In this document: positions 27,601-35,589 of the stretch, piece after piece
How positions within the stretch are numbered: the first letter of the stretch is position 1
How the letters are laid out: each line of letters opens with the position of its first letter
Assembly (NCBI GenBank): GCA_039028695.1
Contig: JBCCHN010000004.1
Span: 1-64,000, forward strand
Reading direction: 5' to 3'
Origin: JANQKX01 sp039028695
GTDB lineage: Bacteria; Pseudomonadota; Alphaproteobacteria; Kiloniellales; Kiloniellaceae
DNA: 64,000 bases
Made by a program: the position numbers and the translations under genes
Notes under the pieces: model-generated
Told to the model about the DNA's origin: nothing
Database searches by the model: none
The model's input: the letters and a program-made list of their open reading frames with translations, nothing else

Positions 27601-27666
27601 TTTGGCCATGATCATGCAGACCTATTGTGCGACACCTTGGACGTGCTTCTGGCGGCACGCAACTGA
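24628..27666 (+). CDS. Three-domain fusion: APH-type kinase, M23 peptidase, class III aminotransferase fold
   Basis: The 1012-residue protein joins three enzyme modules. Residues about 15-330 are an aminoglycoside-phosphotransferase-like small-molecule kinase (HQDGNDNN with D208 and N213, then D229 in DFGD). About 415-570 is an M23 endopeptidase-like domain with its zinc motifs HLGID (H439, D443) and HVH (H531, H533). About 600-1010 is a class III PLP enzyme with D824 (DEVQVGFGR) and the PLP lysine K854 (LGKPMGNG). The outer modules resemble hydroxylysine kinase and the phospholyases ETNPPL/PHYKPL, so it may phosphorylate an amino alcohol and then eliminate phosphate and ammonia; this is inference. 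GTG 24628 has GAGGAG 9 bases upstream; a TTG at 24619 overlaps that site. No signal peptide is seen. Confidence 0.85.
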   Translation: MSLFDTPPPDLTQDQLATILRETYGLDGKIQSLVSERDQNASITLPSGERFVLKIANAAEDPQQLDYQNKALRHIAERDPGLGVPRVVASQSGADLAKTSIKGQVFQVRLLSFLEGRLVSDRAPSLDLLSDLGRFLGRLDLALRDFMHPAALRPDFLWNLDQAGHCRKKISEVTEGEARSLVEAVFERHETVVRPRLNGLRHGVIHQDGNDNNLLVHDRDTDRIAGIIDFGDMVWGCQINELAVSMAYMLMQAADPVAAARSMVEGYNQVLPLEPEEVRVVMDLVALRLAASVVVSSWRGKNHPDNDYLMVSQAPALELLRTFSRLNGEEVHLVLRAACGWEPVAQAPIIEGWLTANRAQFKSILPGDLRRAKQVYLPMTEKAPGVEHAANPEAYGAFLDRFLKEADADIALGGYLEDRVVYRGEQFKPIRGAEYRTIHLGIDLFGPAGTKVRTPLDGVVASATVNGEPYDYGGTLILQHQAGPEGPIFWTLYGHLSHASAQRWKAGQTVAAGATIAEFGSPEENGGWAPHVHFQVMSDLLGDHSGNFPGVAAKSRLDVWRRVCLDPNLILGLAPESLAPSGVEPEHLKEQRLAHLGPSLSLSYRDPLTIVRGEGCWLLDQHGRAYLDCVNNICHVGHSHPRVVAALADQAGRLNTNTRYLHPEISRYAQRIAATMPGDLKVCFFVCSGSEANELALRLARTYTGRRGVVVLDHAYHGNTSNLVDISPYKCEGPGGAGLPGWVAKAPFPDPYRGAHRGMTEETGSAYAQGVASAVTGLNEREWPPAFFIAESIAGVGGQVVLPPGFLREAYAHVRAAGGLCIADEVQVGFGRVGSHMWAFETQGVVPDIVSLGKPMGNGHPLACVVTTPDIAAAFHNGMEYFNSFGGNPVSCAVGNAVLDIIEEEGLRQNAEQTGRYLRDRLLSLAERYEVIGDVRGLGLFVGLELVLNRQTQEPATAMAGDLVNAAREVGVLLSTDGPHNNVLKMKPPICFGHDHADLLCDTLDVLLAARN

Positions 27667-27868
27667 GTCGTTCATGATCTGATAACGGACGAATCGGGCG
27701 TCCCTGCCCTAGGGGTACGGTGGTTCCGAAGCCTTTGAAATGGCCGATTTTCGGTGAATTCTCCCGTACGTGCGGTACGGACCGGCATATCGGTAAAAAT
27801 TTGTCGGCGAAAAGCGGCAATATTATTAAAAAAGTGTGAAATTTCCATGTTGCGATGCAACAAATTGG

Positions 27869-27897
27869 TTGGATTCTGAATCGAGCGACACTATAAT
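27869..27897 (+). promoter_or_regulatory. Sigma-70 promoter of the zinc-ribbon gene
   Basis: TTGGAT at 27869-27874 and TATAAT at 27892-27897 are separated by exactly 17 bases. Transcription would begin at about 27904, practically on the ATG at 27905, implying a leaderless mRNA. Confidence 0.7.
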
Positions 27898-27904
27898 TAG
27901 CGCT

Positions 27905-28072
27905 ATGAGTAGTTCAGAAAAAAATACCAAGCCCGAAGCTGATCGTGTCTACGAGGCGAAGGTCAGAAAGTGCCTCAAGTGCCGTTCCGAATTCTTGAGT
28001 GAATGGCCGGGGGAGCGTGTGTGCAAGTCCTGCAAGTCGACCAGTGCCTGGCGCGACGGAATGGCCGCCTAA
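27905..28072 (+). CDS. Small zinc-ribbon protein of unknown function
   Basis: A 55-residue protein with two CxxC knuckles, CLKCRSEF and ERVCKSCK, 17 residues apart, which should bind one zinc ion. The rest is polar (MSSSEKNTKPEADRVYEAKV at the start). It resembles small zinc-ribbon proteins widespread in alphaproteobacteria with no known role. There is no ribosome site before ATG 27905, but a good promoter ends 8 bases earlier, consistent with leaderless translation. A longer frame from 27836 starts upstream of that promoter and is unlikely. Confidence 0.75.
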   Translation: MSSSEKNTKPEADRVYEAKVRKCLKCRSEFLSEWPGERVCKSCKSTSAWRDGMAA

Positions 28073-28347
28073 CGCACTGATTCTTAACTTGGCTGGTTGC
28101 CATTCGGTGATCGCCGGATATGAGTTGTGCGTGATTGACCTGTAAATCGAAAATCCGGGGGCATGTCTCCCGTGCGATTCGGACCCTAAGCTGGCTAAAA
28201 TAAAACCATTCGCCCGTTTCATGGGGTGGAGGGCATAATTGGTGCTGTCGAGATGTTATGCCAAGTCTTGGTATTACTTGTCGTCAGCATCACCGTTCCC
28301 TATGGTCTTGCCTGATCTGGGTTTTGATTGGCTTGGGTGGCTCCCTT

Positions 28348-29865
28348 ATGACACTGAGTCGGCGATGGAGGATGAGCCGTAGCGGCCTGGCGGCTTGTCG
28401 GGCGCTGGCGCTTGGGCTGGCGATCGCCGCCTTGTCTGCTGTTGCCTCAGCGGCGACAGACCCTCGCCTTGGGCCCTATAACGACGGGCTTGAGGCCTTT
28501 AAACGCCAAGACTTCGATAGTGCTTATTTGATCTGGAAACCCCTCGCCGAAGACGGCTATGGGGTGGCCCAGTACAGCCTTGGAAAATTGTTTGATCAGG
28601 GTGGCGGCGTTATCCGGGCGAATGCATTTTTGGCAGCCCTTTGGTATCGGAAAGCAGCGGACCAGGGGGTGGCCGCGGCACAAAACAACCTGGCAATTCT
28701 CTATGCCAAAGGCCGGGGGGTGCCCGAAGACCCAGGTCGGGCGGTAAGCCTGTGGCGGCAAGCCGCGGACAATGGTCATGCTATGGCCAAGTTCAATGTG
28801 GGTCTTAGCTATTTTAACGGCAACGGCGTCGATAAAGACGCCGAACAGGCGGCGCGTTGGTTTCAGGCTGCCGCAACAGCTGGGATCAGCGAAGCGCAAT
28901 ATGTCCTGGGTCAGCTCTACCGCCAGGGTTTGGTCTTTGATAAGGACTTGGACCAAGCCATGGTGTGGTACGGTATGGCAGCCCGGCAAGACCATCAGGC
29001 CGCTAAGGCCCAGGTCGAGCGTTTGATTCTCGCCATGGGACAAGGCGAACCCGGACAAGAGCTTCAAGCAGGCAAGCTCGGCGGGGAAAAGGACTCTGAC
29101 GAACAGACAGCGGACTTACCCCAACTGGGCGGCGAGGAGGATCCAGTCGATGCGGCCCGACCGGACCAAACACCCGTCGTGTCAACGGACCTTCCGTTTC
29201 CAGCCCAAAAGACGGCTCCCGCTGCGACAGTTCCCAACACACTGGCGGTTTCGGTGGCTGAAAAGCTTGAATCCGACCGAGCGGCGCAGAGCGTTCGACC
29301 GGCTGACGTGATGAAAGCTGCCGAAGCAGCCTTGGGCGCCAACAAACTCGACCCGGCGCCACAGGATGAATCCAATTTGGCACAGGCTTCGCAAGCGACA
29401 GGCGACCGACCAAAATCACAAGAGTCACCCCAGCAAAGGCCCGCCGCGGACGCGTCTTCGACCCAACGGCGGTTTTCCGTTTTGGGTAGCCAGTCCCAAA
29501 CGGCCTCGGTCGATCCGCCGTCCGCTGCGAAGACAAATGAAACACCCGCCATAAAGGAGCCCCGGCCGCGGGTTTCGGCCTTGGCAAGCCTTCCGGGCAC
29601 GGGGGAAGGCGGTTGGCGCATCTGGTTGGCGTCGGGGAAGAATCAGACGGAAGCCGAGGCTTTTTTGCGGGAGGCCATCGATAGTTTTCCGGACATTCAC
29701 CAAAATCATACCGTGTTGGTGGAAAAGGCCGAATTGGGCGATTTGGGCTCCTTTTACAGGGTTATGACCGGTGCGATCGAACAGGCCTCGGACGCAAAGG
29801 GCGTCTGCGAACGTATTTGGCAGGATCAGCCGGATGCCTTTTGCCAAATTCGCTCTTTTGAGTAG
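28348..29865 (+). CDS. Sel1-repeat protein with C-terminal SPOR domain
   Basis: The protein (505 residues from this start) has a signal peptide ending near SAVASAA, then about five Sel1-like (TPR-type) repeats over residues 40-230 (for example AQNNLAILYAKGRGVPED and AKFNVGLSYFNGNGVDKD), a disordered Pro/Gln/Ser-rich linker of about 170 residues and a C-terminal SPOR-like domain (WRIWLASGKNQTEAEAFL to FYRVMTGAI). SPOR domains bind denuded peptidoglycan at the septum, so a periplasmic role in cell-wall growth or division is likely. Starts at 28258 and 28372 are also possible; 28348 and 28372 best place the signal peptide. Confidence 0.8.
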   Translation: MTLSRRWRMSRSGLAACRALALGLAIAALSAVASAATDPRLGPYNDGLEAFKRQDFDSAYLIWKPLAEDGYGVAQYSLGKLFDQGGGVIRANAFLAALWYRKAADQGVAAAQNNLAILYAKGRGVPEDPGRAVSLWRQAADNGHAMAKFNVGLSYFNGNGVDKDAEQAARWFQAAATAGISEAQYVLGQLYRQGLVFDKDLDQAMVWYGMAARQDHQAAKAQVERLILAMGQGEPGQELQAGKLGGEKDSDEQTADLPQLGGEEDPVDAARPDQTPVVSTDLPFPAQKTAPAATVPNTLAVSVAEKLESDRAAQSVRPADVMKAAEAALGANKLDPAPQDESNLAQASQATGDRPKSQESPQQRPAADASSTQRRFSVLGSQSQTASVDPPSAAKTNETPAIKEPRPRVSALASLPGTGEGGWRIWLASGKNQTEAEAFLREAIDSFPDIHQNHTVLVEKAELGDLGSFYRVMTGAIEQASDAKGVCERIWQDQPDAFCQIRSFE

Positions 29866-29898
29866 CTGCGCCGCGTGGCCAAAAAATGAGATTAATGT

Positions 29899-30684
29899 AT
29901 GAGTGAATTCGAACCCTTAAAACACAAACTGGCCCGCGGGTCGGCCGTCACCGGATGCTGGCTATCGCTCTTCAGCCCTTTGGCGGCGGAAATTGTCGGG
30001 GCGGCCGATTTTGATTGTTTCATGGTCGATTTGGAGCACGGGCCGGGTTCGGTCATGGACGCTATCGCGATGATGCAGGCGGTGAAAGGACATGGCCGCT
30101 CTGTCTTGGCCCGGGTGCCGGAAAACAATCCGGTCTGGCTCAAGCGGATTTTGGACGCGGGTGTCCACGGAGTGATGATTCCCAGCGTGGAAAACGCAGC
30201 CGAGGCGCGGGCGGCCGTGTCGGCCTGTCGATATGCCCCCAAGGGGACTCGTGGAATGGCGGCCCCGGTCGTTCGGGCGACGGGATACGGACAAGACTGG
30301 CAGAGCTACGTGCAACGGGTGGAGGACGACCTGCTCATCATTTGCCAAATCGAATCCCCCCAGGCGGTTGAGCAGGTAGAAAAAATTGCGGCAACCGAGG
30401 GCTTGGATATGCTCTTTGTTGGGCCATTCGATCTGTCCGGCTCCCTGGGTCATCCGGGACAGCCTGACCATGAAGCCGTCAGTCAAGCCATGGAACGTAT
30501 CCGTGCGGCGGCCCAATCATCTGGCAAGCTGCTGGGGACCATTCCCACGGCCAAACGCTCGGCGAAGGCCTTGTACGCCGCAGGCTATGACTTAATTCTG
30601 GGGCCCCACGACGCGGTGATGCTGAGGTTGGCGGCAGAGGACGCTGCCGCGGGCCTGCGCGAAGCCGCCGGTAGCCGTTCCTGA
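29899..30684 (+). CDS. HpcH/HpaI family aldolase
   Basis: A 261-residue class II (metal-dependent) aldolase of the HpcH/HpaI family, which splits or makes 2-keto-3-deoxy acids. It shows FMVDLEHGP, RVPENNPVWLKRILDAG, GVMIPSVENAAEA, the metal glutamate in CQIESPQAVE and the metal aspartate in FVGPFDLSGSLG. The substrate may be a 2-dehydro-3-deoxy sugar acid or 4-hydroxy-2-oxo acid. It follows the Sel1/SPOR gene by 33 nt and precedes the nnrD-type gene by 48 nt, probably sharing a transcript. Confidence 0.88.
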   Translation: MSEFEPLKHKLARGSAVTGCWLSLFSPLAAEIVGAADFDCFMVDLEHGPGSVMDAIAMMQAVKGHGRSVLARVPENNPVWLKRILDAGVHGVMIPSVENAAEARAAVSACRYAPKGTRGMAAPVVRATGYGQDWQSYVQRVEDDLLIICQIESPQAVEQVEKIAATEGLDMLFVGPFDLSGSLGHPGQPDHEAVSQAMERIRAAAQSSGKLLGTIPTAKRSAKALYAAGYDLILGPHDAVMLRLAAEDAAAGLREAAGSRS

Positions 30685-30732
30685 ATTGGCGCCACTTGGC
30701 ATTTGATACTGTGCCATAGCGAAGAGGTTACC

Positions 30733-32262
30733 GTGCCGGATTGTTACCCCGCCGTCGGATTTGAGCTGCTATCCACCGAGGAAATGTACAGCGCCGACCG
30801 CTTGGCCGTAGCCAGCGGCACCCCTGGATTTCAGTTGATGGAGGCAGCTGGCTTGGCCGTTACCCAGATCATTATGGCGCGTTATCCCAGGGCTTTTAAT
30901 GCGGCGGGCCGGGTGAGCGTACTGTGCGGGCCGGGCAATAACGGGGGAGACGGCTTTGTCGTGGCCCGCCAACTGGCTAAGGCCGGATGGGCGGTACAAC
31001 TGGGCCTTTTGGGCGATCGGGGCGAGCTTAAGGGAGATGCTGGAAAGCATGCGGCCTTATGGCAGGGCGACGTAGGCGTGCTCGAAGAGGCGATGCTAGA
31101 GGATTGCGATCTGGTGGTGGATGCCTTGTTTGGCGCCGGATTGACCCGCCCCCTCGACGGGCAGGTGCGGGGGCACGTGGCGCGCCTAAATGAGCGTAAG
31201 GTGCCAGTGGTCTCCGTCGACGTGCCCAGCGGGCTCAGCGGTGACACGGGCCAGGTGCTTGGCGACATCGCTGTTCAGGCCATGGAGACGGTCACTTTTT
31301 TTCGCCGAAAGCCGGGTCACTTACTCTATCCGGGTCGAGGGTATTGCGGCGAGGTGTTCGTGAGGGATATCGGCATTTCCCCCTCGGTGTTGGCCCAAAT
31401 CGAGCCCAAGACTTGGTCCAACGGCCCGGCCCTGTGGCGAGCGGCCATACCCAGGCGGGATGCTAACAGCCACAAATACCATTTTGGGTACGCGCTCTTG
31501 AGCGCGGGGGACCGATTGGTGGGGGCCTCTCTCCTCGCCGCGCGGGCTGCTCAACGAGCCGGTGCCGGTTTGGTGACCGTTGCCTGCTCGGATCATTCCT
31601 GGCCGGTAATCGCGGCGGCACTGCCATCGGTCATGACACAAGCGCTGGACCAGCAGGCGACATTCCAGGATCTGTTGTCAGATCATCGAGTGACAGCGGT
31701 TCTGCTTGGGCCGGGACAAGGCGTGGGCGCGTCGACACGCGAAGGGGTTTTGGCCGCCATTTCGGCAAAAAAATCCCTAGTGATTGATGCGGATGCCTTG
31801 ACCTCCTTTGGTGCCGATCCTGATTATCTTTTCGAAGCCATTAAGGCGGCCGGAGGGGTGAGAGCGGTTTTGACGCCTCACGACGGGGAATTTGCTCGCT
31901 TGTTCCCCGACCTATCCGGCGATCGCCTGTGCCGTGCACGCGCCGCAGCCACGCGGGCTGGGGCCGTGGTGCTGTTGAAGGGAGCCGATAGTGTGATTGC
32001 GGCTCCCGACGGGCGCGCCGCTATCAATGAAAACGCACCGCCCGATTTGGCTGTGGCCGGTAGCGGTGATGTGCTGGCGGGCCTGACGGTCGGAATGTTG
32101 GCTCAGGGCATGGCGCCGTTTGAGGCTGCTTGCGCTGCGACCTGGCTGCATGGCGAGGCGGGGACCATCGCCGGCCGGGGGCTAATACCTGAGGATTTGA
32201 TCCAGTCCTTGCCACAGGTTTTAAAGCAACTTTTTAACGTACCGAAAAAGCTCAGCCAATAG
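30733..32262 (+). CDS. nnr: Bifunctional NAD(P)H-hydrate epimerase / ADP-dependent dehydratase
   Basis: This 509-residue enzyme repairs damaged NAD(P)H: the N-terminal YjeF domain epimerises hydrated NAD(P)HX and the C-terminal ribokinase-like domain dehydrates it with ADP. The epimerase part shows CGPGNNGGDGFVVARQLAK at about 65-83 and VDVPSGLSGDTG. The dehydratase part shows LLGPGQG, VIDADAL, LTPHDGEFARL and AVAGSGDVLAGL. GTG 30733 has GAGG 5 bases upstream and is preferred to the TTG at 30703. Confidence 0.93.
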   Translation: MPDCYPAVGFELLSTEEMYSADRLAVASGTPGFQLMEAAGLAVTQIIMARYPRAFNAAGRVSVLCGPGNNGGDGFVVARQLAKAGWAVQLGLLGDRGELKGDAGKHAALWQGDVGVLEEAMLEDCDLVVDALFGAGLTRPLDGQVRGHVARLNERKVPVVSVDVPSGLSGDTGQVLGDIAVQAMETVTFFRRKPGHLLYPGRGYCGEVFVRDIGISPSVLAQIEPKTWSNGPALWRAAIPRRDANSHKYHFGYALLSAGDRLVGASLLAARAAQRAGAGLVTVACSDHSWPVIAAALPSVMTQALDQQATFQDLLSDHRVTAVLLGPGQGVGASTREGVLAAISAKKSLVIDADALTSFGADPDYLFEAIKAAGGVRAVLTPHDGEFARLFPDLSGDRLCRARAAATRAGAVVLLKGADSVIAAPDGRAAINENAPPDLAVAGSGDVLAGLTVGMLAQGMAPFEAACAATWLHGEAGTIAGRGLIPEDLIQSLPQVLKQLFNVPKKLSQ

Positions 32263-32300
32263 GCTGAATCAAATGGATTTTCCCCTGTCGCTAGCTTGTG

Positions 32301-32332
32301 AACGCTCTAAGCGGCGACGTTAGGAGAGCGTT
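32301..32332 (+). terminator. Hairpin behind the NAD(P)HX repair gene
   Basis: AACGCTCT and AGAGCGTT form a perfect 8-bp stem around a 16-nt loop, followed by TACCCTTTTCCC. A second small stem (TCAGCC-AATA-GGCTGA, 32252-32267) overlaps the stop codon. Either could end transcription; neither has a clean T-run. Confidence 0.4.
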
Positions 32333-32416
32333 TACCCTTTTCCCTTACTTTTATTTAGGAAGGGCGGATTTTTTGGAAAATCTTGTCCCGGCCTTGATAA
32401 GAATAGGTATTAAAAA

Positions 32417-32707
32417 ATGCTCGCAAGCCTTTGGTTTAAAAATAACAAGAATAGCAAGCCAACCGAAACTCATGAGGTGAGGGTCGGAGAGGTTTACCAT
32501 CACCGGCTTCCAGGCAACGTGATCGAAACGGCCACGGTCCTCGAAGTGGGCAAGGATCGCCTGGGTATCCCTCATGTGATCTACGAAAGACTGGTGGACA
32601 AAACCGAGATCGGCCGTATTCAGGAAATGCGGACCTTGGCCTTGGAGTCGTTTAACGAACGCTTTTTCGAGCCGGAAACCGAGGAAAGCTACGAAGAGGC
32701 GGTTTAA
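32417..32707 (+). CDS. Small conserved protein of unknown function
   Basis: A 96-residue soluble protein with a compact predicted beta domain: EVRVGEVYHHRLPGNVIET, ATVLEVGKDRLGIPHVIYE, followed by an acidic C-terminal tail (PETEESYEEAV). The pattern of a lead strand with GNVIETATVLEV looks like a small SH3-like or nucleic-acid-binding barrel, but this is only an impression. The ribosome site is weak (AGG ten bases upstream). It sits alone between the NAD(P)HX repair gene and tRNA-Leu. Confidence 0.65.
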   Translation: MLASLWFKNNKNSKPTETHEVRVGEVYHHRLPGNVIETATVLEVGKDRLGIPHVIYERLVDKTEIGRIQEMRTLALESFNERFFEPETEESYEEAV

Positions 32708-32918
32708 CTTCTTTTTGCCGCATAAATTAAGCTTCATCTGTGTAAGTCATTCCCCATCATCACGGCCTTTTGTACTGCCGAGCTCTGGTGCCTTTGGCGC
32801 GCCTCTTTATGAGATAGACCCGGCGGCGTCCTCCCTCTCACGGACTTTATCATGAAATCCAAGCCTGGGCTGTTGCGCCCGGCGTGACTTTGTTATACAT
32901 CGGCCAACCGCGGATCGC

Positions 32919-33003
32919 GCGGGCGTGGCGGAACTGGTAGACGCGCAGGTTTTAGGTACCTGTGGAGTAATCCGTGGGGGTTCGAGTCCCTCCGCCCGCA
33001 CCA
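32919..33003 (+). tRNA. tRNA-Leu (anticodon TAG)
   Basis: Acceptor GCGGGCG pairs with CGCCCGC; the anticodon stem CAGGT-ACCTG holds the loop TTTAGGT; a long variable arm (TGGAGTAATCCG) marks a class II tRNA; the T arm is GGGGG-TTCGAGT-CCCTC. CCA is encoded at the end. It lies just upstream of tig, as in many alphaproteobacteria. Confidence 0.96.
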
Positions 33004-33118
33004 AGCTGGTCCGCAGGAGTCATTATCAGGTTTTCCCTACGGGCCACCGCTTGGACATTGGGTGGACATCAGGCCCGTTGCGGCATTCAAACCAGGGCAA
33101 AGAAAGGCCTCGCCGTTC

Positions 33119-34633
33119 ATGCAGGTTACGGAAACAAACACCGATGGTCTCAAACGGGCCTATAAGGTCATAATTTCGGCCGACGACATCAGTCAGCGCG
33201 TAGACGGTCGGCTTGAGGAACTTCGCGGTCAAGTCAAGGTGCCCGGCTTCCGACCGGGCAAAGTGCCGCTTACCATCATGAAGCAACGCTTTGGCGCGTC
33301 TGTCATGGGCGAGGTCCTGGAAAAGACAGTCAAGGACAGCTCCACCGAAGCGCTGACTGAGCGCGGTCTGCGCCCGGCCGGCCAGCCCAAGATTGAGGTG
33401 GTTTCCTTTGATGAGGGCAAAGACCTGGAATACACCATCGATCTGGAGGTTCTGCCTGACATCGAGGTCATGGATTTCTCTAAGATCGAGTTAGAGCGAT
33501 TGAAGATTGCCGCGCCCGAAGATGAAGTAGGTGCAGCCCTTGAGCAGATCGCCAAACAGCGCAAGACAACCAAGCCTCTGGCCCGGGCGCGTAAGTCTAA
33601 ATCCGGTGATGTCCTCGTGATCGATTTTGCCGGGACCGTAGATGGCGAGGCGCTGCCGGGCATGGCGGGCGACGATCATCATTTGGAACTTGGCTCCGGC
33701 AGCTTTATTCCCGGTTTTGAGGACCAGCTCACTGGCGCTAAGGCGGGTGAGGAAAAGGACGTGGTCGTGACCTTCCCCGAGGCCTATGGCAACGAAAAGC
33801 TGGCCGGGCGGGAAGCGGTTTTCAAGTGTACGGTTAAGGAAATCTTGGAATCCATCCCGGCGGAAATCGATGACAGTCTTGCCGAGGCTCTGGGTGAAGA
33901 AAACCTGGATAGCCTGAAAGCCAAGGTTAAAGAAGAGATTGACCAGCAATATGTGGCCGTTGCCCGCGCCCGAATGAAGCGTCAAATGCTCGACCAATTG
34001 GCCGATGGACACGATTTTCAGGTGCCCCAGACCCTTGTTGACGTTGAATTCGAAGCCATTTGGCGCCAGGTCCAAGCGGATCGAGAGCAGGGCCGGGAGG
34101 ATCCGGATGATGCGGGTAAGGACGAAGAGCAGCTCAAGTCGGAATACCGGGATATTGCCGAACGGCGCGTCCGTTTAGGGCTTTTACTGGCTGAAGTCGG
34201 GCGCCAAAACGAGATCGAGGTTAGCCAGGAGGAAATGGGTCAAGCCTTGATGCGTGAAGCCCAGCGCTATCCCGGACAAGAGCAACAGGTTTTCCAATTC
34301 TATCAATCAAATCAAGAGGCTATGGCTCAGCTTCGTGCTCCGGTGTATGAAGATAAGGTCGTTGATTTTATCAGCGAGTTGGCCAAGGTAACCGAGCGTG
34401 ACGCGACTCCGGACGATTTGAAAGAAGAAGGAGACGATGCCAGCGATGAGTCTGGCGCCGATGATAAAAAGGCCACAAAGAAAAAGACTGCGGCCAAAAA
34501 GCCCGCGAAAAAAGCGGCAGCCAAAAAAACAACGGCAAAAAAGGCCGAAACCTCGGATGAAAGTCAGGATGGCGGCAAGAAAAAGGCCTCGACAAAAAAA
34601 TCGAGCGCCAAGGAAGCCACTACGGAGGACTAG
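33119..34633 (+). CDS. tig: Trigger factor with lysine-rich C-terminal tail
   Basis: Trigger factor binds the ribosome exit and helps nascent chains fold. The ribosome-binding domain has the signature region VPGFRPGKVPLTIMKQRFG, and an FKBP-type PPIase domain follows (SGDVLVIDFAGTVDGE to FPEAYGNEKLAGREAVF). The C-terminal chaperone arms end near residue 435. The total of 504 residues is longer than the usual 430-450 because of a tail rich in Lys, Ala, Thr and Ser, with KKPAKKAAAKKTTAKK-type repeats like histone H1. ATG 33119 gives the canonical MQVTETNTDGLKRAYKV start; the frame upstream overlaps the tRNA leader. Confidence 0.95.
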   Translation: MQVTETNTDGLKRAYKVIISADDISQRVDGRLEELRGQVKVPGFRPGKVPLTIMKQRFGASVMGEVLEKTVKDSSTEALTERGLRPAGQPKIEVVSFDEGKDLEYTIDLEVLPDIEVMDFSKIELERLKIAAPEDEVGAALEQIAKQRKTTKPLARARKSKSGDVLVIDFAGTVDGEALPGMAGDDHHLELGSGSFIPGFEDQLTGAKAGEEKDVVVTFPEAYGNEKLAGREAVFKCTVKEILESIPAEIDDSLAEALGEENLDSLKAKVKEEIDQQYVAVARARMKRQMLDQLADGHDFQVPQTLVDVEFEAIWRQVQADREQGREDPDDAGKDEEQLKSEYRDIAERRVRLGLLLAEVGRQNEIEVSQEEMGQALMREAQRYPGQEQQVFQFYQSNQEAMAQLRAPVYEDKVVDFISELAKVTERDATPDDLKEEGDDASDESGADDKKATKKKTAAKKPAKKAAAKKTTAKKAETSDESQDGGKKKASTKKSSAKEATTED

Positions 34634-34711
34634 GAATCAATTAGGTTTTATTTGCTATAGCCAAAGTGAAACTCTATTGAGGTCTTAGATCTGAGAAAAT
34701 CGAGGTTGGAT

Positions 34712-35377
34712 ATGAAGGATCCGGTTGAGACGGTCATGAATAATCTGGTGCCCATGGTGGTCGAACAGACCAGCCGGGGCGAGAGATCCTACGACATATT
34801 TTCGCGTCTGCTGAAAGAGCGGATAATCTTCCTGACAGGTCCCATTAACGATGCTGTCGCCAGCCTGGTTTGCGCTCAGCTTCTGTTTTTGGAATCGGAA
34901 AACCCGACGAAGGATATTTCCTTTTATATCAATTCGCCGGGTGGGGTGGTGTCTTCGGGCTTGGCCATGTACGACACCATGCAATACGTCCGCCCCGAGG
35001 TCTCGACCGTTTGTATTGGCCAGGCCGCATCGGCGGGCTCGCTTTTGCTCATGGCGGGCGCCAAATCCAAGCGATTTGCCCTTCCCAACGCAAAAATCAT
35101 GGTGCATCAGCCTTCCGGTGGATTTCAGGGCCAGGCCACCGACATTGAGATCCACGCCAAGGAGATCATTAAGACCCGGGCGCGACTCAACGATATTTAT
35201 GCCGAGCATTGCGGCCAGCCCCTGTCCGCTGTGGAAGAAGCCATGGAGCGTGACAAGTTTATGAATCCCGAAGAAGCCAAGGAATTCGGGCTCATTGACG
35301 AGGTGGTCGACAAACGCATGACAGATTCGGAATCAAACGGGAACGGATCTGATTCTGATAATGAGAACAAAGGGTAA
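34712..35377 (+). CDS. clpP: ATP-dependent Clp protease proteolytic subunit
   Basis: ClpP forms the barrel-shaped peptidase that works with ClpX and ClpA. The 221-residue protein has the catalytic serine in GQAASAGSLLLMAG, the histidine in MVHQPSGG and the later Asp in the ERDKFMNPEEAKEFGLID block. ATG 34712 has GAGG six bases before it; a TTG two codons earlier overlaps that site. The C-terminus (SESNGNGSDSDNENKG) is a short acidic extension. It sits between tig and clpX. Confidence 0.96.
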   Translation: MKDPVETVMNNLVPMVVEQTSRGERSYDIFSRLLKERIIFLTGPINDAVASLVCAQLLFLESENPTKDISFYINSPGGVVSSGLAMYDTMQYVRPEVSTVCIGQAASAGSLLLMAGAKSKRFALPNAKIMVHQPSGGFQGQATDIEIHAKEIIKTRARLNDIYAEHCGQPLSAVEEAMERDKFMNPEEAKEFGLIDEVVDKRMTDSESNGNGSDSDNENKG

Positions 35378-35589
35378 AGGCAATTTGGCCTCATTTTCCC
35401 TTGAATGCCTGTTAAGGGATTGTTGAGCGCTGTTGCCTATCCTAATCACCGCATATCGCTCAAGTTTGGCTGAGTGGACGCTCTCGCCGGGTATGACGCC
35501 ACACGATGTAATATTTTTCTGATTGTGTGCCGACGGGACGTACGATTAACATGTAGCGCATCGCAACAGGGGCTCTGAGACCGTAGGGC

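Noticed and set aside
35378..35589. Small RNA between clpP and clpX
   Set aside because: No conserved RNA structure or terminator is visible; left as plain intergenic sequence.
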